Shown: piece after piece, positions 34,845 through 43,436 of the stretch
Layout of the letters: the number at the start of each line of letters is the position of its first letter
Position numbering within the stretch: the stretch's first letter is position 1
NCBI GenBank assembly: GCA_028285085.1
Contig: JANQQI010000126.1
Coordinates: 39,959-103,958, forward strand
Reading direction: 5' to 3'
Length of the DNA stretch: 64,000 bases
From: Saprospiraceae bacterium
GTDB lineage: Bacteria > Bacteroidota > Bacteroidia > Chitinophagales > Saprospiraceae
The notes under the pieces: model-generated
Databases searched by the model: none
Seen by the model: only the letters and a program-made list of their open reading frames with translations
Told to the model about the DNA's origin: nothing
Position numbers and translations under genes: made by a program

Positions 34845-36038
34845 ATGGCTGCTCAACCCATCGATGTTTACATTGCCTACGCTCAAGCAGATGCCGCCTT
34901 AATGGACGACCTACGTAACCAACTATCGGCGGCGGAGCGCATCGGTTTAGTGGATACTTGGCACGATGGCGAAATTGCCATCGGCTCGGATCGTGAAACA
35001 GCAAGCCGTCAGGCGATGGACGAGGCCGAAATTATTCTGCTTTTACTCTCCGCTGATTTTTTCGCCTCCGAGGATCTCTACGAGCGGGAAATGCAGCAAG
35101 CTTTGCAACTAGGTAACTCCGGCCAAGCAACGGTGCTCCCCGTTCTGCTGCGTGATTGCACCTGGCAACTCTCTCCTCTGGCGGATTTGCAAATCCTCCC
35201 TCGCAATGGCCAAGCCGTTACCTCCAAGCATTGGCCTTCGGCCGATCAGGCGTTCAAAGCAGTGGTCGATGAAGTGATTCAAATTAGTAACAACATTCGG
35301 CAACAACAAGGTGGTGATCCTACCGTTTATCGCCCCACCGCTAACCCTCAGGCCAAGCAGCAAAAGGACAAGGCCTCAGCTCCCAAAAGCCGAAGCAACT
35401 TATTTCGCAATGCACTTTTGGTTCTTGCAGCCTTTGCCGTTATCTCTTTTGGTGTCAACTCTTTCCTAGGACCAAATAATAATGATCTTGATCCTCCCGG
35501 TTTTGATGACCATGGCGTGCCGACCACTACCACCCCAAATCCCAACGCCACTGATGGCGCTGCGGAAGAAAGCACTGCCCCTACCCTGGTCAATCAACAA
35601 CTCATCGATACCCGCAATCAAAAACAATATCCCACGGTCCAGTTAGGCCAGTTGTATTGGATGAGCAAGAATCTGGATTTTGCCGTGCCCGAGCAAAGTT
35701 GGTGCGCCGATGATCGGCCTGACAATTGCCAATCCGGTGGAAGGTTATATAATTTTGATGCCGCCCGGACAGCCTGCCCGGAGGGCTGGCGCCTGCCGTC
35801 ACGTCAGGAATGGCTCGCCTTATCCGAAGTGGAGCTGGCCGGTTTACAGTTAAATTTTAATGGTGTATACGATCGTGGTGGTCGTCGCCAGAAAGGCCGG
35901 GTGGGCTATTATTGGTCTAATGATCGCTCCTCTGGTGGTGAAGCCTGGGCCATTGAGATTCGTAGCGGGAATAGCCGCGATGATGAATCTCGCTACGTGC
36001 ATTGGGGCATGAGCTGCCGCTGTGTTTCCGAAAATTAA
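34845..36038 (+). CDS. TIR domain - transmembrane - FISUMP fusion protein
   Basis: A 397-residue protein in three parts. Residues 1-150 form a TIR domain: first strand VYIAYAQAD, the motif WHDGEIAIG (39-47), and ILLLLSADFFASEDLYEREM, where Glu82 stands at the usual NAD-hydrolase glutamate. A basic linker leads to one membrane segment (about 189-208, NALLVLAAFAVISFGVNSFL). A Thr/Pro/Asn-rich linker then leads to a FISUMP domain (about 252-397; LGQLYWMSKNLDF, CPEGWRLPSRQEW, GYYWSNDRS, HWGMSCRCV), probably outside the cytoplasm and disulfide-bonded. The layout suggests a membrane receptor that senses something outside and switches on an NADase or signalling TIR inside. It ends 9 bp from the convergent ygiQ stop. 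Confidence 0.8.
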   Translation: MAAQPIDVYIAYAQADAALMDDLRNQLSAAERIGLVDTWHDGEIAIGSDRETASRQAMDEAEIILLLLSADFFASEDLYEREMQQALQLGNSGQATVLPVLLRDCTWQLSPLADLQILPRNGQAVTSKHWPSADQAFKAVVDEVIQISNNIRQQQGGDPTVYRPTANPQAKQQKDKASAPKSRSNLFRNALLVLAAFAVISFGVNSFLGPNNNDLDPPGFDDHGVPTTTTPNPNATDGAAEESTAPTLVNQQLIDTRNQKQYPTVQLGQLYWMSKNLDFAVPEQSWCADDRPDNCQSGGRLYNFDAARTACPEGWRLPSRQEWLALSEVELAGLQLNFNGVYDRGGRRQKGRVGYYWSNDRSSGGEAWAIEIRSGNSRDDESRYVHWGMSCRCVSEN

Positions 36039-36047
36039 ACGAGTAAA

Positions 36048-37964
36048 CTATCGCTTTTTGTGGCGACGCCGGTTGGGATTACGCTTAGCACGTACTCGGC
36101 TTTTGAGGACTTCCTGTTTTTGGAAGCGCTTTTTCTCGTTGATCAACTTTTCCAGTAAATCTTCCCGTCCCATTGCCGTCAATTTATCTCGAATCTGCTG
36201 GTGATTCTCGCGTTTGTACCAAAAGAAAAAGAGATGTTGATTCTTCTTCTCTTTTTTGGACTTGGCGGTGTACACTGGCTTTAAGGTATAAGGATGCAAA
36301 CCGGTGTAGTAAATGACCGTAGCTACCGTCATGGGTGTGGGCGTAAAATCTTGCACCTGCTCAAGGCGGAAGCCCATGTCTTTAGTTTCTGCGGCCAGAT
36401 TGGCCATTTCTTCCATCGTTGAGCCGGGGTGACTGGAAATAAAATACGGAATCAATGGTTGTTTCAGGCCATGCTTTTTATTGATAGCTTCGTACTTTTT
36501 CTTGAATTCGTGGAAATGCTTAAATGAAGGCTTACGCATGACCCGCAAGGTGCCTTCGGAAGTATGTTCGGGAGCGACTTTTAGGCGACCACAGACGTGA
36601 CGTGTGACCACTTGCTCCATATATTCATCCAGGCTTCCGTCATTCTTTTTATTATAACTATCCACCAATAAGTCATAGCGAATACCGCTCCCCACAAATG
36701 CTTTTTTCACTTCGGGGTGCGCATCTACCTTGCGGTATAACTCAGTCATTGCTTTGTGACTCGTATCGAGATTGCTACAAACTACCGGATGGATACAGGA
36801 TGGACTAACACAGCGATCACAAATTTCCTGCACTTTTCCCTTCATTCGGTACATATTGGCCGAAGGGCCACCAAGGTCACTAATATAACCTTTGAAGTCC
36901 GGCATCTTCGTCACCTGATCCACTTCTTTGAGGATAGACTCCTCCGAGCGGCTGGCAATGAATTTTCCCTGATGTGCAGAAATAGTACAAAAGCTACAAC
37001 CTCCAAAGCAGCCGCGATGCATATTCACCGAAAATCGAATCATTTCGTAGGCCGGAATTGAGCCCCGCTTATTGTATTTTGGATGTGGGAGGCGTGTATA
37101 CGGCAAATCAAAGGAGGTATCGATTTGCTTTTCCGTCATCGGTGGATAAGGCGGATTGACGATGAGCATATGATCTTCAACGCCCTGAGTCAAACGACGA
37201 GCTTTTACTTTGTTAGATTCTTGCTCGATATGTTTGAAGTTAGCCGCGAAAGCTTGTTTGTCACGCAAACACTTTTCGTGCGAAGACAATTGAAAATCCT
37301 CCCAGTTCTTATTCTTGGGTAAAGGATCTTCCCGACTAATGAGAAACGCCGTTTGGGGAATCGTACGCAGGGATGAAAAAGGCACTCCTCTTTTTAACAA
37401 ACGAACAATTTCCCGTAAGGGCATCTCCCCCATTCCATACACCAATAGGTCTGCACCACTCATGGTGAGAATATTCGGAAACAAACGATCTTCCCAATAA
37501 TCATAGTGGGTCACCCGACGTAATGAAGCCTCAATACCACCAATTAACACCGGCGTATCAGGATAGAGTTTTTTCAAGATTCGCGTATATTCGCGGGTGG
37601 CATAATCAGGACGAAATCCAGCTGTCCCTCCCGGCGAATAGGCATCCGTAGATCGACGGCGGCGGGCAGCAGTATAGTGATTCACCATAGAATCCATACA
37701 CCCGGAGGTAACGCCAAAGAATAATTTCGGCTGCCCCATTTTACGAAAATCGCGCAGATCATCTTGCCAATTGGGTTGTGGGACAATAGCTACTTTTAAA
37801 CCTTCACTTTCCAGAATACGTCCGATCACCGCCGCGCCGAACGCCGGATGATCAACGTAGGCATCTCCCGAGATCAGTACAACATCCAGCTCCTCCCAGC
37901 CACGCTGCTCAACTTCCTTACGCGTGATCGGCATCCAATCCGTTAAAGGTCGACTCGTTTGCAT
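36048..37964 (-). CDS. ygiQ: YgiQ-family radical SAM protein
   Basis: A 638-residue protein with an N-terminal cobalamin-binding-like domain (about 20-200, VVLISGDAYVDHPAFGAAVIGR), a radical SAM core with the cluster motif HRGCFGGCSFCTI (about 308-320, three cysteines spaced C-x3-C-x2-C), and the C-terminal YgiQ DUF3362 region (about 500-600, FTPTPMTVATVIYYTGLHPYT). The tail is highly basic (RAKRNPNRRRHKKR). YgiQ is widespread but its reaction is not settled. Length is typical for the family. Convergent with the TIR gene. Confidence 0.9.
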   Translation of the reverse strand: MQTSRPLTDWMPITRKEVEQRGWEELDVVLISGDAYVDHPAFGAAVIGRILESEGLKVAIVPQPNWQDDLRDFRKMGQPKLFFGVTSGCMDSMVNHYTAARRRRSTDAYSPGGTAGFRPDYATREYTRILKKLYPDTPVLIGGIEASLRRVTHYDYWEDRLFPNILTMSGADLLVYGMGEMPLREIVRLLKRGVPFSSLRTIPQTAFLISREDPLPKNKNWEDFQLSSHEKCLRDKQAFAANFKHIEQESNKVKARRLTQGVEDHMLIVNPPYPPMTEKQIDTSFDLPYTRLPHPKYNKRGSIPAYEMIRFSVNMHRGCFGGCSFCTISAHQGKFIASRSEESILKEVDQVTKMPDFKGYISDLGGPSANMYRMKGKVQEICDRCVSPSCIHPVVCSNLDTSHKAMTELYRKVDAHPEVKKAFVGSGIRYDLLVDSYNKKNDGSLDEYMEQVVTRHVCGRLKVAPEHTSEGTLRVMRKPSFKHFHEFKKKYEAINKKHGLKQPLIPYFISSHPGSTMEEMANLAAETKDMGFRLEQVQDFTPTPMTVATVIYYTGLHPYTLKPVYTAKSKKEKKNQHLFFFWYKRENHQQIRDKLTAMGREDLLEKLINEKKRFQKQEVLKSRVRAKRNPNRRRHKKR

Positions 37965-38225
37965 ATTCTGAATTTAGGTATTGAAAACAACTGGCCTATT
38001 GCGACAGCATCATGCCAAATAATCTAAAATTGTGGTAGGTGGAAGTGGAAATTCGAATAGAAAGATACGGAAAGAAAATGAAAGATGGTGTTTCTTCAAT
38101 TTCAATTTCCCGTTATACGGTGACTGTTAAAATAGGCTGAACGCTAAAAACGAGAAAGAGGGTAATTATTTTACAATAAAAACCCTCATCCCAGGTAGTA
38201 CTTTATGACAAATTGGTGGCCTTGC

Positions 38226-38414
38226 TTAGGCTTCACCAAATTTTTGCAACTTATATTGTGCTTTCAGCACTTCGTGGCGACGTTTTACCGATGGTTTGGT
38301 AAATTCTCTGCGTGAACGCAATTCTTTGGTAACGCCTACACGGTAGTGTTTACGCTTGTAGCGTTTCAGGGCACGATCAATAGATTCGCCGTCTTTTACT
38401 TCAATAATGATCAT
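38226..38414 (-). CDS. rpsU: 30S ribosomal protein bS21
   Basis: A 62-residue basic protein starting MIIIEVKDGESIDRALKRYK and ending VLKAQYKLQKFGEA, the Bacteroidota form of bS21 in full length. bS21 sits near the anti-Shine-Dalgarno end of 16S rRNA; in Bacteroidota it helps to sequester it, which fits the absence of Shine-Dalgarno use in this phylum. A -7-like element TACATTTG (minus strand, 38476-38469) lies 55 bp upstream of the ATG. Confidence 0.95.
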   Translation of the reverse strand: MIIIEVKDGESIDRALKRYKRKHYRVGVTKELRSRREFTKPSVKRRHEVLKAQYKLQKFGEA

Positions 38415-38468
38415 AGTATCAAACTAATTTACGTCTCTAATTCAAATTTCTTTCAAAAAATCGGGACG

Positions 38469-38476
38469 CAAATGTA
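38469..38476 (-). promoter_or_regulatory. Probable -7 element of the rpsU promoter
   Basis: On the minus strand TACATTTG matches TANNTTTG exactly; no TTTG is found at the ideal 19-bp spacing, so only the -7 half is supported. The expected start is about 48 nt before the ATG. Confidence 0.4.
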
Positions 38477-38559
38477 CAATTTTTCCAAGAAAGAGGCCAG
38501 CCCCAGAAGCAAGTTTTTTACTTTCACAAGCTCAAAAAGGCCAACTAAAGCATAAAAAT

Positions 38560-39165
38560 TTATGTTTCTTTTTCTTCGCGGACCTGCAGATTAAGAATAT
38601 TCCCCATGTGGTAGCAGGTCCGGCAACGAGCTTCGTAGCGATCTTGCTCGCCGAGTACGACGGTGCTTTCATCCTCCGAAAGACGATAAGAATGGGTAGC
38701 CAAATTACCACAATGCTGGCAAATGGCGTGGACCTTGGTAATGTATTCGGCTACGGCTAATAAGTTAGGCATCGGGCCAAAAGGTTGCCCCCGATAATCC
38801 ATATCTAGACCAGCAACAATGACACGAATGCCCCGCAGCGCCAATTGTTGACATACCTCAGGGAGCTGCTCATCAAAAAACTGTGCTTCATCAATCCCTA
38901 CAACGCCCACACCATCAGTTAGCTTCAGCAAGCGACTGGAATGATCAACCGGTACGGAGAGGATTGAATTGGCGTCATGAGAAACCACTTTCTTATCATC
39001 GTAGCGGGTATCGATGCCGGGTTTGAAAATTTCAACCTTTTGATTGGCAATTTTTGCGCGCTTTAAGCGCCGAATGAGTTCTTCGGTTTTCCCGGAAAAC
39101 ATGGAGCCGCAGATCACTTCGATCCATCCACTGCGTTGGCCTTTAAAATGTGGCTCTAAGAACAT
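38560..39165 (-). CDS. tdk: Thymidine kinase
   Basis: A 201-residue type II thymidine kinase: P-loop [14 protein letters not shown] (about 21-34), the [11 protein letters not shown]alker B region (about 87-96), the lasso loop and a zinc site made by CQHCGN and CRTCYH (about 145-185). It phosphorylates thymidine with ATP in the pyrimidine salvage pathway. Full length for the family. It stands alone between rpsU and a divergent gene. Confidence 0.95.
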   Translation of the reverse strand: MFLEPHFKGQRSGWIEVICGSMFSGKTEELIRRLKRAKIANQKVEIFKPGIDTRYDDKKVVSHDANSILSVPVDHSSRLLKLTDGVGVVGIDEAQFFDEQLPEVCQQLALRGIRVIVAGLDMDYRGQPFGPMPNLLAVAEYITKVHAICQHCGNLATHSYRLSEDESTVVLGEQDRYEARCRTCYHMGNILNLQVREEKET

Positions 39166-39352
39166 AGTTTAGAATATAGATGTTTGTTAAAATATCAAGG
39201 GACTGAAAGTAGAGAAAGCGGGGCTTGGGGCATTTCGCATTCACAAAAATATTCATACCTTGCAGGTTGCTAATATACGAGCTTTTGAGCAGGTTTTTTC
39301 ATTACAGGCCTGCACTTTGTCAACCCAACCAATTTCGAAAAGTTTAAGACTC

Positions 39353-40081
39353 ATGAACCTCAAACAGGCAGAGATTATTCTCGAAAAAATTAACCGTTTG
39401 TACAACACTATGAAGCTGGACGAACGCAATGTCGACGTCTTCGAACAGGATCTAATGCTCAGCTATATCCGACAGTTGTACGATGTTTTTGCGCCCGAGC
39501 AAAAGGTAGTGAGCCGCAATCGGCCCGTTTTACCCAAGCCAGAATCTAAAGTCCCACCTAAACCAGAGCCCAAACCCGTAGCGCCTAAGCCCAAGCAGGA
39601 GACACCTCCTCCCCCACCCCCTAAACCGGAACCAGAGCCCGAAAAAGTGGTAGCCCCCAAGCCACCCAAAGTGCCCAAAGTCGTGCAGGAAGGCCCGCCT
39701 CCGGCGGCCAAACCAGCACCTCCCAAACCAACACCGGCACCGGCTATCTCGTCTACCAAAGGCCTGAGTATAGAGGATCAACGTGAGCTCTTTGATGATG
39801 CAGAAGCAACGGAATTATCCGAGAAATTGAGTCAGTTACCTATTAAAGACCTCACTAAGGCCATGGGACTGAACGAAAAAATATTTACCATTAATGAATT
39901 ATTCGGAGGAGATAATAAAGCTTTCAACGAGGCTTTAAAGACGTTGAATAGTTTTCGAAACTTCGAAGAGGCACGAAAATATCTTTCCGAAAATATTGCC
40001 TCACGCTTCGACTGGACGGACAAAGCCAAGAAAAAGAAAGCACGTAACTTCATCCGCCTCGTACAACGGCGCTACAAATAA
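39353..40081 (+). CDS. Conserved Bacteroidota protein with a proline/lysine-rich linker
   Basis: About 242 residues from the ATG at 39353; the open frame begins at 39260 with a TTG inside a promoter-like TACCTTG, so the later start is preferred. A short helical N-terminus (NLKQAEIILEKINRLYNTM) precedes a long Pro/Lys/Glu-rich stretch (about 46-130) made of PKPEP-like repeats. A compact helical C-terminal domain follows (about 135-242; KIFTINELFGGDNKAFNEAL, FEEARKYLSENIASRFDW). The C-terminal domain is conserved in many Bacteroidota but has no known role. No signal or membrane segment. The gene sits 27 bp before pfkA. Confidence 0.75.
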   Translation: MNLKQAEIILEKINRLYNTMKLDERNVDVFEQDLMLSYIRQLYDVFAPEQKVVSRNRPVLPKPESKVPPKPEPKPVAPKPKQETPPPPPPKPEPEPEKVVAPKPPKVPKVVQEGPPPAAKPAPPKPTPAPAISSTKGLSIEDQRELFDDAEATELSEKLSQLPIKDLTKAMGLNEKIFTINELFGGDNKAFNEALKTLNSFRNFEEARKYLSENIASRFDWTDKAKKKKARNFIRLVQRRYK

Positions 40082-40108
40082 AGATACTTTGATAAATCAA
40101 CTTCGGGC

Positions 40109-41077
40109 ATGAAAAAAATTGCAGTTTTTACTTCGGGAGGGGATTCCCCGGGCATGAATGCCTGTATTCGTGCTGTGGTCCGCACCGGAATCAAAATGGG
40201 TGCAGAGGTAGTGGGTATTCGCTGTGGCTACGAAGGTATGATCGAAGCGGATTTTGTGCCACTGGATAGTCAAGCCGTTAGCGGCATTATCCAGCAGGGC
40301 GGAACCATTCTCCAAACTGCGCGCTGCGCGCGCTTCCGTACTCCGGAGGGTCGTCGCATGGCCTACGACCAGCTCATGAAAGCAGGTATCGAAGGTGTGG
40401 TTGCCATTGGTGGCGATGGTACCTTCACCGGCGCACATGTATTTTCACAAGAATACGATTTCCCTTTTGTCGGTACCCCCGGCACCATCGATAATGATTT
40501 ATTTGGCACCGACTATACGATTGGCTACGATACTGCGATCAATACCGCGATGGCGGCCATCGATAATATCCGCGATACCGCCAATGCCCACAATCGCTTG
40601 TTCATCGTAGAAGTCATGGGGCGCGATGCGGGTTTTATTGCGCTGCGTAGCGGCATCGCCTCCGGCGCAGAAGCCGTGCTCATCCCTGAGAGTACGTCCG
40701 ACACCCAGCATCTACTCGAGATCCTTTCCCGCAATGAAGCCATGCGGAAACGTGCCAATATCATTGTGGTCGCCGAAGGCGATGAAGAAGGCGGCGCCTT
40801 TCAATTGGCGAAAACCATTCGAGAACGCTTCCCGATTTTCGAGACGAAGGTCACTATCTTGGGACACGTACAGCGCGGTGGGCGGCCAACTTGTTCAGAG
40901 CGTGTCTTGGCTAGCCGCCTAGGCATGGAAGCGGTGAAAGCCCTTTTAGACGGCCGCCGCAATGTCATGATTGGCCAAGTCCACAAAGACATTACCTACA
41001 TTCCTTTCGAACAAGCCATCAAACATCACCAGAGGGTTAATCCCGGATTATTAGAAATGGTAGAAATGCTCTGCTGA
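40109..41077 (+). CDS. pfkA: ATP-dependent 6-phosphofructokinase
   Basis: A 322-residue PfkA: FTSGGDSPGMNA (8-19), GGDGTFTGAHVF (about 102-113), GTPGTIDNDLFGTDYTIGYDTA (split; about 122-143) with the catalytic Asp in TIDND, EVMGRDAGFIA and GHVQRGGRPT. A Gly after GGDG (GGDGT) is the ATP-dependent form. It commits fructose 6-phosphate to glycolysis. It is 16 bp upstream of the rhomboid gene and likely shares a transcript. Confidence 0.96.
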   Translation: MKKIAVFTSGGDSPGMNACIRAVVRTGIKMGAEVVGIRCGYEGMIEADFVPLDSQAVSGIIQQGGTILQTARCARFRTPEGRRMAYDQLMKAGIEGVVAIGGDGTFTGAHVFSQEYDFPFVGTPGTIDNDLFGTDYTIGYDTAINTAMAAIDNIRDTANAHNRLFIVEVMGRDAGFIALRSGIASGAEAVLIPESTSDTQHLLEILSRNEAMRKRANIIVVAEGDEEGGAFQLAKTIRERFPIFETKVTILGHVQRGGRPTCSERVLASRLGMEAVKALLDGRRNVMIGQVHKDITYIPFEQAIKHHQRVNPGLLEMVEMLC

Positions 41078-41093
41078 TCATACGCATTAATAT

Positions 41094-41822
41094 ATGGATA
41101 CATTACCCCAAGAGCGCAATCGAGATTTTATAAGCAGCTTGAAATGGCCGGGCTTGTTTATACTGTTCCTCTGGGTATTACATATTGTCCAATGGCTTTT
41201 AAGCACCAAGTGGGCCTTTCTGGGTGTATATCCTCGCAAGTTTTTTGGTCTGCCCGGGATTCTAACCTCGCCACTGATCCACGGCGATTTCTCGCATCTC
41301 TTTAATAATAGTGTTCCTTTTCTCGTGCTGGGTACGATGACGCTGTATTTCTATCGGCGGGTTGCGGTACGCAGTTTCGTACTCATTTATATTCTCACTG
41401 GCTTGGTCGTTTGGGTTGTTGCCCGTGAGCGCTTCCACATTGGACTGAGTGGTGTCGTCTTTGGGTTACTGGGTTTCGTACTCGGTAGTGGTATCTTTCG
41501 CCGTAATCTCAAAGCCATTGTCCTATCTCTGGTCGTCCTCTTTTTTTATAGCGGGATGCTCGCTGGTTTATTCCCTACGGAGGAAGGCATTTCTTGGGAA
41601 AGCCACTTAGGAGGATTTATTGTGGGACTTTTTGCCGCCTTCTACTACAAGGAAGAAATTGAAGCGGATGAAATCCGCGAGTCCCCCTGGGAAGAAGAAA
41701 TTGAGGATTCTGAACGTCCCTACTTCCTCCCCCGCGATATTTTTGATAAAACCAAAGCCGAACGGCAACGGGAAGCCGAGGAAAGGGGCGGTGACTGGTT
41801 TCAGACGAATACTTGGGATTAA
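41094..41822 (+). CDS. Rhomboid family intramembrane serine protease
   Basis: A 242-residue membrane protein with about six segments. The catalytic dyad is present: Ser119 in GLSGVVFG and His171 in ESHLGGFIVG, on successive segments. The loop-1 phrase TSPLIHGDFSHLFNNSVP (about 61-78) matches the rhomboid HxxxxHLxxN motif. A charged cytoplasmic tail of about 60 residues follows (EEIEADEIRESPWEEEIED). It would cut single-pass membrane proteins within the bilayer; substrate unknown. Confidence 0.92.
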   Translation: MDTLPQERNRDFISSLKWPGLFILFLWVLHIVQWLLSTKWAFLGVYPRKFFGLPGILTSPLIHGDFSHLFNNSVPFLVLGTMTLYFYRRVAVRSFVLIYILTGLVVWVVARERFHIGLSGVVFGLLGFVLGSGIFRRNLKAIVLSLVVLFFYSGMLAGLFPTEEGISWESHLGGFIVGLFAAFYYKEEIEADEIRESPWEEEIEDSERPYFLPRDIFDKTKAERQREAEERGGDWFQTNTWD

Positions 41823-41835
41823 AGATTAGCAATAT

Positions 41836-42261
41836 TTATTCTGTAGTACAGCATTCCTCATCATGGCATTGGCAATATCGTCGATTGTATAAATGCAAAC
41901 CGACTAAGGCAATCGCCGGGAAGTAAATAGATGCACTTGGTAAAGTGAGCACCGAAAAACTTTCATTTAAAATTACTAACGCTAATATCCCCCAGGTGAT
42001 ATAAAGCCCAGCTGGCATCCACTTTAAAGACGTTGATTTAGCGGAATAATAAATCGCGGCGAAAGACACCCCGAGAAATAGGTAGTCAATCATCCCCCAC
42101 CACCATGGCCCAGCCTCACAACAAGTCGCCGTACAGGCTTGTACGACAAAAATAAGCGGGGTGACCAAACAATGAATCAAGCAAAGGCCACTGGCAAATG
42201 CACCCAGAGTATCAGATGAAAGGTTTATTCTATTGTTAGAAACCAATTGAAAGTTATTCAT
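41836..42261 (-). CDS. MerC-domain membrane protein
   Basis: A 141-residue protein with four membrane segments; the first contains GLCLIHCLVTP (Cys pair typical of MerC), with a second cluster CTATCC (about 43-48) and a Cys/His-rich tail (CQCHDEECC). MerC proteins move mercury or other soft metals; in Bacteroidota many are linked to zinc genes. It lies 33 bp downstream of a CobW GTPase gene in the same operon. The tail cysteines and histidine suggest metal capture on the cytoplasmic side. Confidence 0.85.
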   Translation of the reverse strand: MNNFQLVSNNRINLSSDTLGAFASGLCLIHCLVTPLIFVVQACTATCCEAGPWWWGMIDYLFLGVSFAAIYYSAKSTSLKWMPAGLYITWGILALVILNESFSVLTLPSASIYFPAIALVGLHLYNRRYCQCHDEECCTTE

Positions 42262-42294
42262 GATGACTATGCTTTAATTTTAGGACGAGTTAGA

Positions 42295-43329
42295 TTATTC
42301 AGAATCGATTGCCGTTTTAGCAATACATCGACTGAGCAATTTTTCCAGGCCACCCCTTTGGAGTTTTTTACCAATAAATACGATTGTACTTTTTCTTTTT
42401 TCCGCAGGCTGCCAAGCCCGCTTCTCCTGTACATTCAGGCGTTTACCAACTGACTGGATAACGAACTGCTGATCCGATCCTTCTATCCAGACTAGTCCTT
42501 TCATCCGATATAACCCACGCGATTGGAAAAGCAAATAGGCGTACAACTGATGATATAAATTTTGATAATTAAAGGGTTGATCAAAAGTAAGCGTATGCGA
42601 TACCACCTCTTTGGTGTGATCGTGATGATGGTGTGCGTGTGGCTTATCTACCGGAAAGCTTTTCTTCTCCTCATCTTGATAGACCGGCTTCGAATAATGC
42701 AGATCATTAAATTGCGGATTGTGCACACCCGCTTCGATGCTGGGAAAATCATCTTTATTTCCCAATACAATTTTAGCCAGCGGATTCAGCCGTTGTAGTT
42801 TTTTAGATAGTTGCTCCAGATAGCTTTCACTGACCAAATCTGTTTTGTTAATAAGCAAAACATCACTGAAAGTAATTTGCCCAATAGCCTCTTCCGTTTC
42901 TTCAAGTTGATCCTCAATCAACTCCGCGTCAACCAAACAAATAATCCGAGTTAAAGGGAATTGCTTTCTGATCGCCGGATGCATCACAAAAGGCTCGGCC
43001 AAGCCAACGGGATCTGCTACTCCGGTAGCTTCGATAATAATTTCGTCATATTCATCTCGACGATCAAATAACGTATTTAGAATATCGTACAGATTCTCAT
43101 TGAGGGTACAACACAGACAACCATTGTTCAACTCTACGACATCATCTTCCGCTCGCAGGATCAGCTCACTATCAATACTTTGCTGACCGTATTCATTTTC
43201 GATGATCGCGTAGCGCGTATCGGGCTTACGCTTAAGTAAATGATTTAAATACGTCGTCTTTCCCGCTCCCAAGAAGCCGGTGAGGATCGTTGTTGGTTTG
43301 GATATTGTCTTCTTATTCAAGTTCGACAT
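42295..43329 (-). CDS. CobW/COG0523 family metallochaperone GTPase
   Basis: A 344-residue G3E GTPase: Walker A GFLGAGKTTYLNH (about 18-30), the metal site CLCCTL (about 71-76, the CxCC motif), ENEYGQ, NKTD (about 160-163) and a His-rich loop HAHHHHDHTKE (about 238-248), followed by the CobW C-terminal domain. Such proteins deliver zinc or other metals to client enzymes and are often under Zur control. Its operon partner is MerC. A -7-like TATCTTTG (minus strand, 43353-43346) lies just upstream; no TGCAAC-type Zur box was seen in that 107-bp gap. Confidence 0.9.
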   Translation of the reverse strand: MSNLNKKTISKPTTILTGFLGAGKTTYLNHLLKRKPDTRYAIIENEYGQQSIDSELILRAEDDVVELNNGCLCCTLNENLYDILNTLFDRRDEYDEIIIEATGVADPVGLAEPFVMHPAIRKQFPLTRIICLVDAELIEDQLEETEEAIGQITFSDVLLINKTDLVSESYLEQLSKKLQRLNPLAKIVLGNKDDFPSIEAGVHNPQFNDLHYSKPVYQDEEKKSFPVDKPHAHHHHDHTKEVVSHTLTFDQPFNYQNLYHQLYAYLLFQSRGLYRMKGLVWIEGSDQQFVIQSVGKRLNVQEKRAWQPAEKRKSTIVFIGKKLQRGGLEKLLSRCIAKTAIDSE

Positions 43330-43436
43330 ACAGTCTTTTTTTAACCAAAGATATCATTAACGAACCGAGATACTTACACTTATTAACTATTGTAACATAC
43401 CATTCCCTTTCCAGGGCTAAATTCCTAATGCCTATC

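Noticed and set aside
35590..36038. Possible diversity-generating retroelement target in the FISUMP domain
   Set aside because: C-lectin-like tails can be such targets, but no reverse transcriptase, template repeat or second copy of this segment was found in the window.
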